A DNA stretch of 64,000 bases from Tetrahymena elliotti 4EA. Taxonomy: Eukaryota > Ciliophora > Oligohymenophorea > Hymenostomatida > Tetrahymenidae. A program made the translations under genes and the position numbers. Under the pieces are notes generated by a model. That model saw nothing but the letters and a program-made list of their open reading frames with translations. It did no database searches and was not told where the DNA came from. Of the stretch, positions 62,754 through 64,000 are shown in pieces. The stretch lies in the NCBI GenBank assembly GCA_000231825.2, contig JH720294.1, positions 257,158 to 321,157 of the forward strand, in the 5' to 3' direction. The stretch's first letter is position 1, and each line of letters opens with the position of its first letter.

Positions 62754-64000
62754 TTTATATTTTTGCTTCAATTCTAATAAGCTGTTGGCTATAAATACGA
62801 ATTCAAAGTAATTGATTGATTGATAAATATTTGTATTTTGCAGTTAAATTATTTCTAAATAAAAGAAAAAAGCTATCCAAACAATATAACAAATAATATA
62901 ATTAATTATTTATTTGCTAAATATTTCAAAAAAATGAATCTTTATTCTAATAAGAATTAGTTAATTAATTTCATACAAAAGGTGATAAAAATATTTAAAT
63001 CTTTCAATTCTCAATATGAGCATTAATATTTTTAACAAACATAAAAACTATCAAAGTTAGAATAATAGAAGCTATTATAAATTAAATTTTAACAAAAATT
63101 GAAAATCTTAAAAACTGAATTGTAAATTATAAAATAAAATGTTTCACATTTATTTAATTAATTTAGTCATATTAATTCCTAAATATTTTTGCAAAATTAA
63201 TTTAAATCGAATTAGAAAAATTAATATTTTAAATGAAAATTTTAATTTCGATAATTTTATTACCTAACTAGAATTTTAAGTATTAAAAGAGGATTTGGTT
63301 TATATTGATAAACTCTTTGATTTTTTAATATTGAAATATTATAATTTGCTCAATGAATTAATTTTTGAGGATTATCACATAAGCTCTCATAAGTTTTAAT
63401 AAATTAATTTTATGATTGTTAGTTACATAAAAATTTCAAGCTAAATATTAGATATTTTATTTAAGATTTTGTTTGAATATTTTATAATATCAATAATTCT
63501 AATTTAAAACTTCCAAATTTTGGCCTTTCTTTTCTGATATATTTCCAATATTTTTTCTCGATCTCAAATTTTAACTAGATAAAATAATTTTTTATAATTA
63601 ATTGAAACAAATAAAATTTATAAATTTTTATTTTTTAAGGAAATATCATAATTTAATTTCATAATTTAGGCTTTAGTTTTTGTTTTTATTATATTTTGTA
63701 TTAATCATTAGGAATTTGGACTGAAAAGAGATTAAAATTTCTTTGGATATAATGAATATTTATCAATAAATAAAGATGACATATAACTATAGTATATTTA
63801 ACATTTAATATTTTGTTTTGAATTGTTTTGTAAAGCAGGATACAGCAAATAAATAGTCAGATAGTAAGTTAATTATTGTTAACTAATTAGCATCTACTGC
63901 TTGACCATTTAAATTAGAATCTAAAATTATTTTCTTTAATTTCATTTAAGGTATTTACTAATTTAGGATTTTAATAATACAATAGAATCATTTTATCATT
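62754..64000. other. AT-rich flank, right end of window
   Basis: Upstream region of the MORN gene. Open frames here are short or composed of A/T runs. No gene, RNA or repeat supported. Confidence 0.5.

Noticed and set aside
1..64000. tRNA, rRNA, CRISPR, bacterial promoters or operons
   Set aside because: No tRNA arms or rRNA cores seen; the DNA is eukaryotic with introns and a ciliate code, so prokaryotic feature types do not apply.

Overview
The window reads as macronuclear-type DNA of an oligohymenophorean ciliate, most like Tetrahymena. Base composition is extremely AT-rich. Long protein-coding frames run through TAA and TAG as if both were glutamine, and every frame I could close ends in TGA. 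Introns are mostly 50-490 bp with GT...AG ends. All gene models below use the ciliate code, and most were phase-checked across their introns by hand; nothing was searched against a database.

Layout. 0.4-27.8 kb: five head-to-tail paralogous genes on the + strand, each a six-helix channel of the CNG/HCN/EAG superfamily with a C-terminal cyclic-nucleotide-binding-like domain (CNBD). 29.0-30.2 kb (-): an HP1-like chromodomain plus chromoshadow protein. 30.9-33.2 kb (-): the 3' exon of an unrecognised, probably surface-anchored protein. 34.8-43.2 kb (+): two further paralogs, large soluble proteins with two CNBD-like modules each. 44.2-46.2 kb (+): a zinc-finger/coiled-coil/WD-repeat protein. 46.7-48.8 kb: gene debris, a Tc1-type transposase relic and a broken gene. 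49.7-53.7 kb (-): a GPI ethanolamine-phosphate-transferase-like multipass protein. 56.0-56.4 kb (+): a small doubtful gene. 57.6-58.5 kb (-): a tetraspanin-like protein. 59.4-62.8 kb (-): a B-box-like/MORN-repeat protein.

The most striking content is the CNBD gene cluster: seven co-oriented genes in 43 kb. All five channels carry a perfectly spaced CCHC zinc knuckle (C-x2-C-x4-H-x4-C) just after the CNBD. All five have replaced the K+ selectivity signature, lack an arginine-rich S4, have degenerate nucleotide-binding cassettes, and end near a shared Y-F-P-x-x-N-like motif. This looks like a locally expanded family of unusual, possibly zinc- or nucleic-acid-binding, cation channels. The second notable item is the GPI-transferase-like protein, in which every recognisable catalytic or metal-binding position appears to be substituted.

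No rRNA, tRNA, CRISPR array or chromosome-breakage site was recognised. One GC-rich inverted-repeat island at 27.97-28.11 kb stands out in otherwise AT-rich spacer.
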